Positions 10,878 through 21,309 are shown, counted from the stretch's first letter. The stretch is 64,000 nucleotides of DNA from Agrypnia vestita (GCA_016648135.1 JADDOH010001526.1:57385-121384); one strand, 5' to 3'. Made by a program: numbers and translations. Notes: generated by a model not told the origin, from the sequence alone.

Positions 10878-11060
10878 GGACACGTTATCAAACAATAATT
10901 TCTTTCTCTGTCCGTCTGTAACTTCGGGTAACGTCCGTAATTTCGTTCGAAAAACGGACACGGCAAAAAAAAAACAAAACGGCTGGAGATGGGCTTGAAC
11001 CCCGGGCCAGCAAATCCGAACCGGCCGCTTAACGCATGTTGCTACCGCCATCTCCCCGTG
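10878..11060 (-). mobile_element. tRNA-derived SINE, family F (copy 1)
   Basis: On the minus strand, 11055-10985 forms a 71-nt tRNA-like head with a perfect 7-bp acceptor stem (GGAGATG with CATCTCC) and a B box GGGTTCAAGCCC. The anticodon arm is not convincing, so I call it a SINE head. The body continues with GAACGAAATTACGGAC and GACGGACAGAGAAAGAAATT. The same head and tail occur at 17462, 18613, 39137, 61449 and 62058. Confidence 0.75.
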
Positions 11061-11096
11061 GATCGTCAAAAAGATACTATAAATGTATACTATAGA

Positions 11097-11345
11097 GATG
11101 GTATTTTAACCGGTGGCACACTAACCGTTTATTGAGGTTTATGTCTGATTGCATCGATGATTAGCAACTAATTTTTCACAATTCAACGGGCAACTAACTA
11201 TCGGCACTAGACAATAGTTATATCTAAGATACCAATCAACAGCACAGTCAGATACAAATCCCAAGTAACTGTATCGAAAATAACCAGTAATCCCAAGTAA
11301 CTGTATCGAAAATAAAATAACGGTTTGACCATCACTTATATACTA
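11097..11345. repeat. Interspersed repeat, family C (copy 1)
   Basis: The blocks TGGTATTTTAACCGGTG, TGATTAGCAACTAA, CAAATCCC and AAATAACGGTTTGACCAT are shared with 41930-42270 (same direction) and with 53565-53880 (opposite order of some blocks). A 27-base piece beginning AATCCCAAGTAACTG is duplicated in tandem at 11257 and 11289 (period 32). The class is unknown. Confidence 0.5.
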
Positions 11346-11877
11346 GAGCTTAGCAAAATCGCGAACCAATGTTCCGTCATTTTGGATGGGTAACAACTAG
11401 TATAATATAATTCACACATTTTATTTGTTTAAGAATCTACAGTTTTCTACATAGTTTTAAATTTGTTTACACGAGTTCTGCTAAAATATGAAATTGTTCT
11501 ATCGTTATCTTCTAGAAATTAAGTAAAATAAAATAATGTTATCTTATAGAAGTTAGACATATAAGTAAAACAATTTTTAAGAGAGTATCAAAGAACATAA
11601 TTCTCCATGTAACAATGTCCATCACAATATCCGAAGATCGACCCTTTCCACTCTCGGCATACCCTTTCGCTAAAGATTGTGGAGATTGCAACATGCTTCA
11701 GCAGCGTTCAACCCTTTCTCAAGCAGCATAGTATACTATGGCGTATACGTGTTGGGTTTCAATGCTCATTTTAATTTTCTAACCCCGTTAAAGAATTATA
11801 TTAAGACAAACGTCAATAAAAATAAAATTAAATATTTCATATTCATGTAAAATAAAAATATTTTGTGTATTTATATA
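11346..11877. other. No gene seen
   Basis: AT-rich sequence with no supportable feature. Confidence 0.45.
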
Positions 11878-12342
11878 CAAGATGTGTCGTAACTAGTAGG
11901 AATTTAATTATTAATTTAATTTCGAATAGAAAGTATTGTTTACACATTGTGTAAAATATCGACAGAAGGAGATGAGCCACATCAAAGTTTGCATATTTTT
12001 AAATATTTCTGATATAATTTTGCAAATGTTTGAATACCACTACAATTACTAATATTGCTGTAAATATATACTAGGAATATTAAAAATTCATTTACTTTAA
12101 TACAAGTCAAATAAAATTACAAAATTTAAAAAAATATATATTTTTCAAATTGTATCAATGCGAATGAATAACCAATGTTTTACAGAAAAAAGTTAGAAAT
12201 ATTGAAAAAATAATGCAAACTTTGATGTCGCTTATCTCCGCAACTGTCGACATTTCGCCAAAAGTGTAAAGAATACTTTCTATTCGAAATTGAATGAAGA
12301 AGACTCCCCTGAAGTTTTTGCTGCTGGCCACGATGCACCTTG
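11878..12342. mobile_element. Foldback MITE, family A (copy 2)
   Basis: Arms of about 110 bp pair with each other. The left arm has TCGTAACTAGTAGG, TTTCGAATAGAAAGTATT and GAGATGAGCCACATCAAAGT. The right arm (reverse complement) has TCGTGGCCAGCAG, TTTCGAATAGAAAGTATT and GAGATAAGCGACATCAAAGT. The layout matches copy 1 at 5149-5617. The right arm also creates a spurious signal-peptide-like frame at 12294. Confidence 0.7.
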
Positions 12343-12344
12343 CA

Positions 12345-12996
12345 TACGCACGATTTATCTCTGTACGAGAAAGTCGCTCGTGCGAGCGTACCGTGGCCTA
12401 TTATATAATTGCGTTTTGCATCGGCATTTTCGTTTCGAAATATGCTCTCCACCCCACTCCTCGCTGGCGGAGGAGAGTCATCTCCCAGCCTCCGAGGAGC
12501 TGAAGAGACGCGACTCCCGTTACGCGAGATTGCGCGCCCACCGGACTGGTCCGTTCGGAATGCCGCTGTAATTGCTTTTTATATCGAGATGTTTGTCTGC
12601 TTTACGTAACCGCATACCTCCAGCGAGAAGAGGTCGGTTGACCTCAAAAGCATGAGCCTCCGCACCTCTGTTTGACAGCCACCTAGCGCCTTCCCCAATC
12701 CACTCGGGCGTGTTTGCCTTTTTATTTGTCGTTTTTTAATGTTTTCTAAATTGCGCGAAACTCGGAGTACGTCTGGCGACCCGTTTTCACGTCTTGAGGC
12801 CCCCGCACACTACCAATATTATCGAACAATTAAACGAGAGAGAGTTCAGTGCGCACATCACCGAAAGGACCCTGAGATTGAAATAGAGGAGTAAGGTTAG
12901 TCCCATTCTTCTCCGACTGAACTAGCTGGTGATGACGAGGAGCTCAGATCATGAGGATCTGAACTCCACGTCATATAATAGCGCCCAACATGGGCC
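12345..12996 (+). mobile_element. LTR-like segment ending at a tRNA-Lys-type primer-binding site
   Basis: This GC-richer island of about 630 bp has a TATTATATAATT box at about 12390. A strong hairpin lies near the end (GGAGCTCAGATC with GATCTGAACTCC, 12939-12967). Then TAGCGCCCAACATGGGCC (12979-12996) matches the primer site TGGCGCCCAACGTGGGGC, used by Osvaldo-like Ty3/gypsy elements, at 15 of 18 positions. No gag or pol follows and no second LTR was found, so at best it is a 5' remnant. The upstream edge is obscured by the adjacent MITE. Confidence 0.35.
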
Positions 12997-13316
12997 TTCA
13001 ATGTTCACACATATGAAAATAAAAACACATTAGTTTTTATTTTTTTATTTTTTAACAAACAGAAAAATCAAAAAATATGGCTATAGAGTGACATTAGAGT
13101 ACAAAGTAAAAATATTTTATGATCATTTTGAAGATGATATGATTACACAAACATTTTTTATGATAAATAAATTATAAGTAATGTTTTTATGTTTTTCAAT
13201 TGCTTGAACAACTTTGTAGATTGACTTTTTAAAAAATTAATTTAATTAACCTACATGTTACGGAAAAACCAAAAATAATGTTTTCACGATACCATACAAT
13301 CGAACGACAGTGACCT
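12997..13316. other. No gene seen
   Basis: AT-rich sequence between the LTR-like segment and the RTE fragment. No gag-like frame is present. Confidence 0.45.
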
Positions 13317-13578
13317 AACTAATTAACTAACAAACCATCACGCCGTTTCTCCGCAGGGGTAGGCAGGGAGGAAAGAACGCCACTTCTATCTTGGCACACC
13401 ACTTTTGCTTCGGCTACATTCAAACATCTTCTCATACAAGTTCAACGGTTGTTGAGGCTTTTAACAGGGCTATCCTCAAATACTTGTAGTATCTGATCGT
13501 GCCAGGTTTCGCGGATGCCCTCTATTCCTGATGCTTCAACACTCGCCTCGTATATTTTCTTAACAGTGGCCTTATAAG
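13317..13578 (-). pseudogene. RTE-like LINE 3' end (copy 3 of 5)
   Basis: The minus-strand reading contains KKIYEASVE, then ETWHDQILQVFED, then one stop, then RCLNVAEAKVVCQD and finally PTPAEKRRDGLLVN. It is collinear with copy 4 at 15606-16024. The 3' boundary lies in an AACTAATTAACTAAC run, the same short-repeat tail as the other copies. Internal stops make it dead. Confidence 0.75.
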
Positions 13579-14790
13579 ACGAAGCGCCTCAAACAATTTG
13601 TGTTTTTACCTCCGAACTCCTAACTTATCCTCTGAAACAATAAAATTCCAAAAATGTTATTATAAAATAATATTGATCTTGTGGGAATAAATAATATTGA
13701 CCTTGTGAGGATAAATATTGACAATAAAAGGGACATTTAATATATAGGATATAAGAGAGCTGATATACAACACTTTACATGTAGATTCCTGCATAAATTA
13801 TGAGTTGAGCAACAATGTCCTTAATAACAATCGTTATATAGCTTATCCACTTCAAAACTTGCATTTATTCTAGTATTTCTGTCACACTAAGATTATATAT
13901 TTATTTTATTAATGATATGTCCTGAATTGGACTTTTACGTAATGTGAAACGAAAAGTGTTCAAATAGCATAGCTATCTAAGTACGTGAGCAGAATTATAA
14001 AAAAATAAAGATATCATAAATGCATTAAGTAATAAGTACATAAGAAAATAAAAAATTGAATAAATATTAACAAGATAAATACAATAAATTAATAGATTAA
14101 GTATGTAGGCAAACTCTAAAATAGAAGCTAAGTAGATTTGTCTTTGTATGTTTAAAGTGTTTGAGTTTTAAATATATCAACATAAATGTATTGATTGCTT
14201 AGGCAGTGCAATCTATATATGTATAGGCGAATTCATAATACACTTAGTCCCCTGGGTACCCATATAAAATAGCTCGCTTTGTCTCTAAACCGACCGCCCT
14301 GGTAATATTTGTAACAACTAAGGATAGTAATAAATACATTAACACGAGTAACATACCGTTAATAATTTTATATAGATAAATAAAATAACTTACAGTTCTC
14401 CTATATATGTATTATGTGTAAGGATCAATAATGACCTGTTGGCAGTCTGTTAAAAATGTACTTATTAATTATTTATTTAATGAAAAAACATTCTATGATA
14501 ATTATAATAAATTAGATGAATCAAATATGCAAGCATATACAAAAATATGCATTTTTCGTAAAAAACTATCAATAAAATTAAATTTGTGTAGATTAATAAC
14601 GTATCTTTTTAATTAATTACGTGATAGTAGGTACAACGTATTTTGTAATAAAAAGTTGAAAAATAATTACCATTCTCAATTAATAATTGAGAAGTTTGTT
14701 TTATCGCAACACCAATAAATGCTTTTTGACCAATATTTCGTTAGGGATAGTTTTTTTATTTAGTGTTTGTTATAATATAAAATATGTTCC
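13579..14790. other. No gene seen
   Basis: A long AT-rich stretch. Direct words such as AATATTGATCTTGTGGG / AATATTGACCTTGTGAGG at about 13670-13710 suggest a small local duplication. The 61-codon frame at 14431-14616 is low-complexity. No gene is supported. Confidence 0.45.
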
Positions 14791-14939
14791 CTGTCTCCTC
14801 AGTTAGCTAGGCCCGTGATACATATTGGATACGCAGAAAAATCCACCGACGTAATTAGTACATACATGCACACTAGCGACCCCTATCGTAGAAGTGAACA
14901 CTCCACAACAAAGTGCATATAATTTACGCCCCCGGACAC

Positions 14940-15112
14940 GGAAACATTAACCAGTCCGCCCTATACCTCCGCGAGTACAGATCGTTCTCCTGATGACGTT
15001 GAATACGACTTCAACGAAACGTCGAGAATTGTCTCTCGGAAAAACATACGGTTCGTATAAAATATCCGTAACCATTTACAGTTAAATATGTCTAACGACC
15101 GTAATAATAACC
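14940..15112 (+). repeat. Penelope-type terminal segment with a hammerhead-like core (copy 1)
   Basis: The order is TTCTC (14989-14993), CTGATGA, a hairpin GTTGAA...TTCAAC, GAAAC, GTC, then GAGAA. This matches the hammerhead layout: helix I strands TTCTC/GAGAA, core CUGAUGA, helix II, GAAA, a collapsed helix III and a C at the expected cleavage point. The downstream block (TAAAATATCCGTAACC, then GTTAAATATGTCTAA, then GACCGTAATAATAACCTT) is shared with 23500-23640 on the minus strand. Hammerhead motifs are known in the terminal repeats of Penelope-like elements; activity here is not shown. Confidence 0.5.
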
Positions 15113-15605
15113 TTGACTCTTTAAAAACTTATGTTCGTTTTAAGTTCACGCGATTGCTTTCATCAACATTTTTTCGATTTCTACCTACTATATATTTACT
15201 GAAAAGTTCTATTAAAAAAGAGTTATTGAATAATAAAATGATGGCATCGGTACGTTGGAGACTTTGAGAGATCCAGGTATCGTCGATCATAAATACCAGC
15301 AAGCAGTGACCGGGAGCAAAAACTGTCGCAGCCTTGCTCGCTTGTCTTCGCAGCCTTGCAAGACAAGTCTAACTGGTTCAGAAAACTACAGCCGGTGACA
15401 GGCTTGGGCAACGACAATGCGCACAATATAAGTGTCGTAAATAGATTACGTTTCTACTGGGAGAAAAGCCGTCAGTAACGACAGGCAAAAAATATTTTAT
15501 TATATCTCAATTTTTATATACCACGTTTCTTATACAGCATGTGGTATTATTATTGAATAACTTTTAAATCAAACAATTTCAAAGTTTTTTTTCCTTTTGT
15601 CTAAC
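15113..15605. other. No gene seen
   Basis: A GC-richer patch at 15235-15420 has a 67-codon minus frame and short CTTGC-containing repeats (CGCAGCCTTGC occurs twice, near 15327 and 15350). It may be part of an unrecognised repeat. Confidence 0.35.
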
Positions 15606-16024
15606 TTACTAACTAACTAACTAACTATCATGTCGTTTCTCCGCAGAGGTAGGCATAGAGGATTGAACGCTATACTCTTCTATCCTGGCACACCACTTTT
15701 GCTTCGGCCACATTCATACATCTTATCATACAAGTTCTACGGTTGTTGCGGCTTTTAACGGGGCCATCCTCAAACACTTGTTGTATCTGATCATGCCAGG
15801 TCTTTCGCGGACGCCCTCTATTCCTGTCGCCTTCAACACTCACCTCATATATTTTCTTAACCATCCATACGTTCCACATGACCAAACCATCTCTGCACTC
15901 CTTTCTTTATTCTATCTACCACACTACAGCCAGCATTGCATTCACGTCTAATTTGTTCATTCCTTACTTTATCGACCAAAGATTTTCCACACAAGCGTCT
16001 TAGTGACCGCATTTTGTTGATTCT
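15606..16024 (-). pseudogene. RTE-like LINE 3' end (copy 4 of 5, best preserved)
   Basis: The minus strand from 16015 gives MRSLRRLCGKSLVDKVRNEQ, then CNAGCSVVDRIKKGVQRWFG, then after a frameshift MVKKIYEVSVEGDRNRGRP and RKTWHDQIQQVFEDGPVKS, then RNNRRTCMIRCMNVAEAKVV. It terminates at CTAACTAACTAACTAAC (15607-15626), the family's short-repeat 3' tail. The RSLRR.CG and GRPRKTW words are typical of the RTE group. At least one frameshift separates the two halves. Confidence 0.85.
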
Positions 16025-16540
16025 TAAAAATCATGAGGTATCTAATAAAACGCCGCAAGAGAGTGATATGATAATTTAAACATTTAATTAAATTGAATCG
16101 TCCATTATATAGAAAAAACCGTGTTGTTCTGCTGTTTAAATCATGTATTCATTACTATCTCAAAATGGCGAACTTTTATTATATATTTCTGCCGCGACTT
16201 AAGGAGACATGGAGAATTATGCTTTTTTTTTCTACTTCATATTTATTTTAACCCTCATCATTATTTGAGCCATTGGTAGCGTTAGTGGCGGACATTGTTA
16301 CATAGAGATTTATGTATGTTGATAGTCCATAACACAGCGAGGAATATTTTCTTATGAAATGGATGATGGAAAAATGGTGTTTCGTGACCGCCACGCGCGG
16401 GCCGCGCAATGATTTTGATTGGTCGGGTCTGGCACCCGATGTGTTCTGCGCCAACCGCTAGCCAGGATTAAAATTTTAAAAAATCCGCCCAGTGACAGTT
16501 GAAAAGCGTGTCGGTGTCCTTTTTCGGTGAGAACCGACAT
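16025..16540. other. No gene seen
   Basis: AT-rich to 16240, then GC-richer. A CG-rich patch (CGCCACGCGCGGGCCGCGCA, 16390-16409) is followed by CCGACCCGACCA-type wording on the minus strand. It may be the leading part of the coding-like remnant that follows. Confidence 0.35.
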
Positions 16541-16550
16541 TCTCCTTAGT

Positions 16551-16880
16551 GTGGCATCCAAATCCGACGAAGAGTCGGTTCAAATTACCCTTCCGGAAGA
16601 GACAGATCGATCTGTTCCGGATTTGACGAAGAATTGATGATTGAATCGGCACTCGACGTACCAGGAAAGCTGTTAGTACAATTTTTCCACTGTGGATTAT
16701 AACTAGCGTTGGCCTGGTGTATCTCGAGTGTCAGAATATTATCAATCATTATCGGCGGAGATTGAGAAAGAAATTATTTCTTTCCTAATTCCCGACCCGC
16801 GTGCGATGGTGGCAATCCGTCCATACAAATGGAAATGCGAAGTCTGCCAAAGTCTAACAAGCTACGCCACTAAAGATTAA
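16551..16880 (+). pseudogene. Coding-like remnant of unknown origin, frame-shifted
   Basis: Three neighbouring pieces look like protein but lie in different frames. They are ASKSDEESVQITLPEETD (16554-16607), FDEELMIESALDVPGKLLVQ (16622-16681) and a 57-codon run to a stop at 16880 with SEYYQSLSAEIEKEIISFL and YKWKCEVCQSLT. Acidic, then mixed, then a CxxC-bearing piece is compatible with a decayed gag-like or regulatory protein, but I recognise no family. Base composition is GC-richer than the flanks. It could be chance. Confidence 0.25.
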
Positions 16881-16984
16881 TGCTGTAAGTAGGAGAAAGT
16901 GTCGGTTACAGTCCAAGAACCTAGCGTCGTGCGCAAGAAATTTACGAAATAAACGGTATCGTGCGGTATTGTAAAATATTTTTT

Positions 16985-17110
16985 TACACGAAATTCATCA
17001 ACAAGGTCTAGTGCTTATGTGATTTTAACAAGACGGTGTCACATCGCACGCAACTCGCGCTATGATGCATGTTTTGCGCTATGTATTTTCTGGCCGCTGT
17101 GTCGAATTTT
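16985..17110 (+). repeat. Interspersed repeat, family D (copy 1)
   Basis: The blocks AATTCATCAACAAGGTCTA, GTGATTTTAACAAG and ATGATGCATGTTTTGCGC match the reverse complement of 55120-55245 with moderate divergence. No coding. The class is unknown. Confidence 0.5.
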
Positions 17111-17461
17111 GGTGATATCAATCGGCCGTCAGTTGTTGTCATCAGTTGTCCAACTTTGCCCGATTTCTGCCATAGAGTTACATAAAGAAAAATATCTACC
17201 GTAATATGCCAAAAATAATTCAAAGGTGATGTGCAACATTCGTCAACAAATTATCCCAGAAATACGACAATGAAAAATATTCGTAAGATGAAAGTGCTCG
17301 TATTTGTGCAGCGTCTTAAGCATTCATTATTTATGCATAATATTATCACATATTACATTATTATGCGTAGAAAAAATTATATATAATTTTTTTAAATTAA
17401 TTGTTTGTTTGTTTTCTATACCGACCCCCCCCCAGGTCAGGGTGGCCAACCTCAAAACACC
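17111..17461. other. No gene seen
   Basis: AT-rich, ending in a short poly-C run at about 17425. No feature is supported. Confidence 0.4.
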
Positions 17462-17665
17462 ACAACATAGTACATTTTTGACGCGCCATGCGCCAGTGAG
17501 AAGCGTTGGTGGCTATGTCGCTTAGATGCCACGTTGCCGTCCGCACGTCCGAGGCTCGAGTCATTCTCCGGCCGTGTAATTTCGTTTTTTAGCCGTGAAT
17601 TCCAGGAAGTTGCAGAGTTACGGGACAGACAGATAACGAAATTATTGTTTAGATTGTGTTATTAT
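17462..17665 (+). mobile_element. tRNA-derived SINE, family F (copy 2, diverged)
   Basis: The segment ends with TTTCGTTTTTTAGCCGTGAA, then TTACGGGACAGACAG, then AACGAAATTATTGTTTAGA, the same tail order as at 62220-62290. The head (CGTTGGTGGCTATGTCGC to GAGGCTCGAGTCATTCTCC) keeps a weak B box (GGCTCGAGTC). The 5' TAGCTG leader is not recognisable. Confidence 0.6.
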
Positions 17666-18610
17666 ACGTAGAGTATTAAATAAGTTTGCTAAATTTCTAT
17701 GTAATAATGCCACGATTTATTTAGCAACTTTATCTTTGGCATCAATGGTCGACGTTTCATATACCCAGAAAGGATATATACAAACGGCATAATATCCCAG
17801 AAAAAATCTTACCAGAAGGTTTTGTGTTTTCTAATATTTGTTTTTCATATCCAGTCAGATAAAAAAATGACAGACGATTGTAGGAATATTCGAAATATGC
17901 GTACGTTATCAAAAGTATGACGGACCTACAAATAGCGAGAATTATTTTATTGTTGATAATTTGGAGGATTTAGGACATTTTCATATTTGGATCATTAGCA
18001 TATTTAACCTGTTTTTCTAAATGAAAATTCTAGGCGTCTGAATATTTAAAATTAATTACCGCCAAAAAAACAGCACACAAAGGGCTCTCTCCGCATCAGG
18101 ACGGGGTCCATGGTGCCTACCCATGGGGTGGGAAGGGTTGCATGGAAATGTGGGAGGAGGCAGTTGGGAGAAAATAGGTAGTTAGAATCGTTTAAAGTTC
18201 GGTTTGTTTAGATTCGTACAACATTGGTTAACTCGAATTAGGGTTATGTAATAGTTATATAGTAATTAAAGTAATGTAATAGTGTCAAAATATTCAGGGG
18301 CTACACAAAACATGGAGACGGAATTTAGGTAAAAATTGGGTAGTAATTCTAATGAAACTAAAGTTTGTATTAAAATAATATTTTATTGCAAAATTTTTGA
18401 AAAAAAAAAGGGTGTGTTATGTCCATTCCTGCGGAGCTCCTCTAAAGTGACTGAGATGCAAGATTACCCAATGCATCTTTATCTGGTAGAGAGAAGAAAA
18501 AAAGTGCTTATTAAAAAATGTAATATTCGATTTGAAAAAAAACCGTCGTTTGTAAAATTAGGAATTGTTTGAAAAAAAATCAATATTTTGTCTATATATG
18601 ATTGTTATTA
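17666..18610. other. No gene seen
   Basis: AT-rich, with one GC-rich patch at 18075-18170 (CATCAGGACGGGGTCCATGG and following) that has no open frame of note. It may be regulatory, but nothing in the sequence proves it. Confidence 0.35.
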
Positions 18611-18612
18611 AC

Positions 18613-18856
18613 AACTAGCTGTTACCCGTCAAAAACAACGGGACATTGGTTCGCGTCTTTGATAAGCCCTAGTATATATTTAAAGTATCTTTTTGGCGAT
18701 CCGCGGAGAGGCAGCGCAAGCGACATCGCTATTGTTGGCGTTTTCTGCGGTGCTGGCCCGGGGTTTAAGTCCCATCTCCGACCGATTAGTTTCGTTTTTT
18801 TAATTGTGAATTGGAACGAAGTAACGGGGACAGACAGACGGACACTATAAATGACG
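18613..18856 (+). mobile_element. tRNA-derived SINE, family F (copy 3, near full length)
   Basis: It starts AACTAGCTGTTACCCGTCAA, runs through TAAGCCCTAGTATATATTTA and a tRNA-like block with B box GGGTTTAAGTCCC, then TTTCGTTTTTTTAATTGTGA, and ends with ACGGGGACAGACAGACGGAC. The copy at 62058-62290 is collinear from the first to the last block. Together they give the family's approximate length of 235-245 bp. Confidence 0.75.
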
Positions 18857-19774
18857 GTGAAATTTTCTTAGTACGCATGTAAAATTTAATTAAAACAATC
18901 GATGTTTTAATGGTTTTTGGATACTGCAAAATAGTTTGGTTTTTGTCTTTTTAAAACGATATATTTAACAACTTGTCAAAAAATATGAATATCTGAATAG
19001 CACCACTTCTTTTTCAAACTTTATACAATCAATTTGTAAATAAAATATTTGGTCTTTATTTGAAAATATAGAGATTAAGTGTACCAAAGATAATTCTGTT
19101 GCATGAATACTAAAATAGTGTTTCGGGGTTATAATTTTTTTGATATTATAACAATATATTTTTTCATATTTTTTTAAGGAAATGCTTCAAGAGTAATTGG
19201 ATCTATCATGATTAAAAGCCTGTTCAGCTATGGGTTTTGCAAAATGATTTAATAAGTTTACGTTAAATTTAGCAAATCGAGAGCAAATACGAAAATCGTG
19301 TACTGGGGCCTCTTAAGTGGTGCGGGGAGGATGACATTCATATGGGAACTATTGCTCATAAAACGGCACTAGGTTTGTTGTCCCTCTCATCAATTTCCTC
19401 CTCGGGTTCAAGTTTCCACTCCGTAAAGAGTTACGGACGTACACATGCGTCAATAAATTATTTTGATTTATTTTCTCTGTGATTGTAGTTCTACAAGATG
19501 CTGTAGCCTTATACGGAAGATACTTGAATATTAATTTTACAGTTATAATTACTTGCACTTGACTAAGTGTCAAGTTAATGTGATGCAAAATACTCCACGA
19601 CCGCTAAACGTCGATGACGAGAGGTGCGTAGTGTTGGCCACATGTTGCATACATTATGCGCAGTCATTCAAGATTTCATGTTGCCTCAACATTTGTTTAA
19701 AAGGAAAATCGCCACGTTTCACATGAACGTCTGCAAAATGCACCTTGTAGATACTTGATTCAGGTCAAAGATGT
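18857..19774. other. No gene seen
   Basis: AT-rich. The 79-codon minus frame at 19349-19588 lies in a slightly GC-richer patch but resembles nothing known. Confidence 0.4.
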
Positions 19775-19850
19775 AGCTTTTTATTTTATTTTAAATGAGA
19801 CACTAACAGAATATTAAGTACACAATGTGAACACTGGAACTGAATAAAGT
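19775..19850 (-). mobile_element. LINE 3' terminus (same family as 20030-20868)
   Basis: The minus strand reads TTCTGTTAGTGTCTCATTT and then AAAATAAAATAAAAAG. The neighbouring LINE end at 20030-20100 has the same GTTAGTGTCTC word and tail. Only the extreme 3' end is present, as expected of a 5'-truncated insertion. Confidence 0.55.
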
Positions 19851-20029
19851 ATTGAATGCCAAAAATTTTTTTAAACGCTATTTTTTTTTAAACATTAAAG
19901 ATTAGTACTGTATACCTTAGTCAATACATTTAACATTACACTGAAGTCCTATCTGTGTTAATTTGCTATTTATATGGGAATGCACGTCGTATTTTTAAAA
20001 ATATAAATAAGGCACTAAACTATATTTTT

Positions 20030-20868
20030 ATTTTATTTATTTTTTTATTTATTAGAGACACTAACAGGGTAATAGGTACATGATACTCAGATAATAAACA
20101 TTATAGTAAAGACTATGCCCGTTATCCCAATTACAAGTGTCTTCGGCTCGCTCTAGTAACATTTATTTTTGCAATTAATTATATTATATATTTTGTGTTT
20201 AGTGCGATTAGTATTTAATGAATGATTGATTTAATGGATCTATAGGTTCGTGTCATCGTTTAGAAAATGGATGTTGTGTATGAGTGAGTTTTTGAACGAA
20301 GATAAGGTGTCTGCAAGAATATCAGCATCAATGTTAGGGTCGGCACAATATAAATTATATGTGCGACACAACCTTGTAATGGGACAAAAGTAAGCGACAT
20401 TATTAGTGTGCTGACTTATTCTGAAGAACTCCGGGTTTCTTATACGGGGTTTAACGTGTAGATTTATATCAGATAGAGAGAGAGAATCAATAGCTCCGCT
20501 GAGAATCTTGTGTAGCACAACGAGATCGGATATTTTCCGTCGGGACTCAAGTTTGTGCATCTTGAAAAAGGCAAGTCGATCTTCGTAGCTGTGAAGGTTG
20601 TTGTGTTGACCAGCTTTGTATGACAATATTCCGAATATTCAAATATACTTCGTACTAGTGATATATAGAGTATTTTTAGACTTTGAGGATTTTTAAAGTC
20701 TTGAGTAATTCTGGTGATAAATCCCAACATAGTATATGTCTTGTTTGTGATATTATCAAAGTGGTTTCTAAAAGTGAGTTTAGAATCTAGCATGACGCCC
20801 AGATCCCTTATTGAATTGACTTTAGCGAGTGGAACGTCATCCAGTTTATAAACAAATTCTATGATGTT
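20030..20868 (-). pseudogene. Jockey-like LINE reverse transcriptase C-terminus and 3' UTR
   Basis: Minus strand from 20868: EFVYKLDDVPLAKVNSIRDL, then GVMLDSKLTFRNHFDNITNK, then TYTMLGFITRITQDFKN and LYISLVRSIFEY. A frameshift near 20630 follows, then LHSYEDRLAFFKMHKLESRR, ISDLVVLHKILSGAID and NPEFFRIS, with a stop at 20240. This is the standard thumb and C-terminal order of Jockey/CR1-type enzymes. The 3' UTR ends in AATAAATAAAAAAATAAAT at about 20030-20060. One frameshift and missing upstream domains make it inactive, but it is the least decayed coding relic in the window. Confidence 0.9.
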
Positions 20869-20929
20869 TTAATATAAAACAAAATATATATGAGTATTTT
20901 ATAGTTTTTAGTATTAAAATGACTAATTC

Positions 20930-21130
20930 ACGTGAGGTATAGGTCTTTTGATATAAGCTTGCAATTGAGTTAGTGCGGATATGGTGCGTAATACGCGCAT
21001 TGTTTCGTTGTTGTTCACTGATAGCTCCTTCCGTATCCGTAAACTTAACACAACGAACAATGCGCGTATTACGCACTGTACCCACACTCAATTGCAAGCT
21101 TATGTGAAAAGATCTATACCGGCGTGTAGT
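20930..21130. mobile_element. Foldback element with ~80-bp arms
   Basis: The arms share GCTTGCAATTGAGT and then GTGCGTAATACGCGCATTGT, the second being itself partly palindromic. They are separated by a spacer of about 35 bp (21017-21050). The arms are about 85-90% similar. The outer ends are ACGTGAGGTATAGGTCTTTT and its partner. No coding. It would form a large hairpin in single strands and resembles a small foldback MITE inserted just upstream of the Jockey relic. Confidence 0.6.
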
Positions 21131-21309
21131 AGTGTTGAAAATATAAATGAAAAGGTGTGTAAAATAAAAATAAATAGCACATAAGGAGCGAAAAATACTA
21201 TATTCGCTTATTTTCGCACTTTCTGTTTTATTCATTTCCAGTATTCATATAAAAAAAAAAATTCATAACCAATTACACACTCAACCCAATATTCCAATTA
21301 AAAGTACAT

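Noticed and set aside
10985..11055. A tRNA gene on the minus strand
   Set aside because: A 7-bp acceptor stem and B box exist, but the anticodon arm is poor and the sequence is embedded in the repeated SINE F body.
12294..12503. A 69-codon frame starting MKKTPLKFLLLATMHLAYA that looks like a signal peptide
   Set aside because: Its first 16 codons are the right arm of foldback MITE copy 2, matching the arm at 5149-5617; the hydrophobic run is coincidental.
15600..15626. A telomere-like or CRISPR-like short repeat (CTAA units)
   Set aside because: It is the short-repeat 3' tail of an RTE-like LINE; there are no spaced direct repeats of the CRISPR kind anywhere in the window.
20981..21184. A 67-codon frame and the opposite 129-codon frame
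   Set aside because: Both run through the foldback arms at 20930-21130 and have no protein resemblance.
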